A DNA stretch of 27,999 nucleotides from Paulinella micropora (Eukaryota; Cercozoa; Imbricatea; Euglyphida): contig BJOX01000016.1 of NCBI GenBank assembly GCA_009731375.1, positions 1,224,094 through 1,252,092 on the forward strand, read 5' to 3'. This document shows, one piece after another, positions 27,030 to 27,999 of the stretch. A program made the translations under genes and the position numbers. Positions within the stretch are counted from its first letter, which is position 1; every line of letters begins with the position of its first letter. The notes beneath the pieces are model-generated. The model was not told where the DNA came from and did no database searches. It saw only the letters and a program-made list of their open reading frames with translations.

Positions 27030-27108
27030 TATACATATATATATTTATATATTTGTATATAATATACATACATATATATATATATATGTATAGTGTGTGT
27101 GTGTGTGT

Positions 27109-27139
<31 letters not shown>

Positions 27140-27244
27140 AACATTTACATATATATATATACATATGCATATACATATATACAAATATATATATATATAT
27201 ATATATATAAGGTTATATTTATACATATTATATATGTATTTATC
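26967..27244. repeat. (CATA)n/(TA)n composite
   Basis: Unique 25 bp, CATA tetramers to about 27021, then TA with (TG) at about 27093-27115 and ACATATGC variants. Confidence 0.9.
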
Positions 27245-27290
27245 TAACAGGTAGAAACTCACTGTTCATGTGCTCCGCAATCCACATCTG

Positions 27291-27294
<4 letters not shown>
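27245..27294 (+). repeat. U-related unit, copy 5
   Basis: TAACAGGTAGAAACTCACTG, TTCATGTGCTCCGCAATCC, ACATCTGTTCT, then (TA)n. The CTGTTCATGTGYKCCKCAAT part is shared with U1-U4, so the two groups are related. Confidence 0.8.
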
Positions 27295-27335
<41 letters not shown>

Positions 27336-27403
27336 CATATACATATATATTCATATACATACATATATATATGTATATATATATATATATATGTATATAT
27401 AAA

Positions 27404-27455
27404 TAACAGGTAGAAATTCACTGTTCATGTGCACCGCAATCCACTTCTGTTCTCT
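27404..27455 (+). repeat. U-related unit, copy 6
   Basis: As copy 5 with a few substitutions (AAATTCACTG, GTGCACCGC, CACTTCTG); 159 bp downstream. Confidence 0.8.
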
Positions 27456-27485
27456 GTATATGCATATATATATATATACATATAC

Positions 27486-27519
<34 letters not shown>

Positions 27520-27570
27520 TCATATACATACATATATATATATATATACATATTTATATATATATTTATA
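27456..27570. repeat. (TA)n tract
   Basis: TA with TATACATATACAT and TATTCATATAC variants between copies 6 and 7. Confidence 0.9.
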
Positions 27571-27645
27571 TAACAGGTAGAAACTCACTGTTCATGTGCT
27601 CCGCAATCCACATCTGTTAGACACCTCAAGCATCAACTGAGGGTA
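27571..27645 (+). repeat. U-related unit, copy 7 (extended)
   Basis: Like copy 5, then GTTAGACACCTCAAGCATC and AACTGAGGGTATTTC before (CT)n. Here the tail changes from (TA)n to (CT)n. Confidence 0.8.

Positions 27646-27700
<55 letters not shown>
27646..27700. repeat. (CT)n tract
   Basis: CT dinucleotides following copy 7. Confidence 0.95.
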
Positions 27701-27704
<4 letters not shown>

Positions 27705-27743
27705 CCACATCTGTTAGACACCTCAAGCATCAACTGAGGGTAT
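27701..27743 (+). repeat. U-related unit, copy 8 (right part only)
   Basis: CAATCCACATCTGTTAGAC, ACCTCAAGCATCAACTGAGG, then TATCTCTCTC. The left part is missing, so it is 5'-shortened against copy 7. Confidence 0.8.
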
Positions 27744-27763
27744 CTCTCTCTGTCTCTCTCTCT

Positions 27764-27796
27764 CAACTGCGCAAACTTCTCGCAATCCACCTCAAT
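27764..27796 (+). repeat. U-related fragments, copy 9
   Basis: CAACTGCGCAAACTTCTC then GCAATCCACCTCAATC: the CGCAATCCAC piece of the unit joined to other sequence. Confidence 0.55.
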
Positions 27797-27809
27797 CTCT
27801 CTCTCTCTC

Positions 27810-27862
<53 letters not shown>

Positions 27863-27906
27863 TCTTTCTCTCTCTTCATTCTCTCTCTTCATTCTCTCTC
27901 TCTCTC
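27797..27906. repeat. (CT)n with TTCATTCTCTC units
   Basis: CT dinucleotides with CTTTCTCTCTTC and TTCATTCTCTC variants. Confidence 0.9.
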
Positions 27907-27938
27907 CTCATCCGTCGGACACCTCAAGCATCAATAGA

Positions 27939-27942
<4 letters not shown>
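27907..27942 (+). repeat. U-related unit, copy 10 (partial)
   Basis: CTCATCCGTCGGACACCTC, AAGCATCAATAGAGGATCTC: the GACACCTCAAGCATCAA part of copy 7 with changed flanks. Confidence 0.7.
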
Positions 27943-27982
<40 letters not shown>

Positions 27983-27999
27983 ATTCTCTCTCTCTCTCT
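27943..27999. repeat. (CT)n to end of window
   Basis: CT dinucleotides with one TTCATT. Confidence 0.95.

Overview
The window is eukaryotic, non-genic DNA made almost entirely of simple-sequence repeats. I find no intact protein-coding gene, rRNA or tRNA. The organism cannot be named from this sequence. Exuberant tetra-, penta- and hexanucleotide arrays, 3' ends of retroelements of non-LTR type, hairpin elements and scaffold gaps suggest an invertebrate animal genome, but that is inference. The very long open frames are by-products of stop-free repeats such as (CTAT)n, (TTC)n and (CATA)n, and are not annotated as genes.

Layout. 1-2205: (TAG)n, (ATATCT)n and (CATA)n. 2230-2950: a 51-bp sequence present twice among (TATG), (TA), (TG) and (CA) arrays. 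3001-4463: a succession of hexamer, pentamer and tetramer arrays in a nested order. 4466-4967: three copies of a 45-bp spacer, then an island with small internal repeats. 5597-6050: two head-to-head copies of a hairpin element, with further copies at 11763 and 15444. 6140-7057: (CT)/(AT) composite array, then (CAA)n. 7090-7298: a 209-bp element with terminal inverted repeats. 7471-8270: (CTAT)n switching strand to (GATA)n.

8271-9233: two head-to-tail minus-strand retroelement remnants. 10129-10580: three copies of a 40-bp unit, each followed by (CTAT)n. 10581-11052: a second candidate retroelement 3' end. 11053-12896: arrays, including a 0.55-kb (TTC)n. 12897-13854: gap. 13855-15101: (CT)n, (TAATG)n and related head sequences. 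15913-16536: C-terminal reverse-transcriptase-type reading frame plus 3' untranslated region, ending directly in a 0.94-kb (ATCT)n array.

17774-23292: a 5.5-kb almost pure polypyrimidine tract with internal higher-order duplications. 23522-25306: short minisatellite heads followed by (TCC)n and (TACC)n. 25613-25712 and 26957-26966: gaps. 26423-27942: another family of head units among (AT)n and (CT)n.

The recurring theme is a short unique head joined to a microsatellite tail, present in several copies. For the retroelement group, the heads end exactly where (ATCT)n begins, lie inside (CTAT)n on the same strand, and differ in their 5' truncation. This fits repeated target-primed insertion of ATCT-tailed elements into ATCT arrays. 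For the minisatellite-type groups, unequal exchange and slippage explain the copies equally well. All alignments were done by eye.
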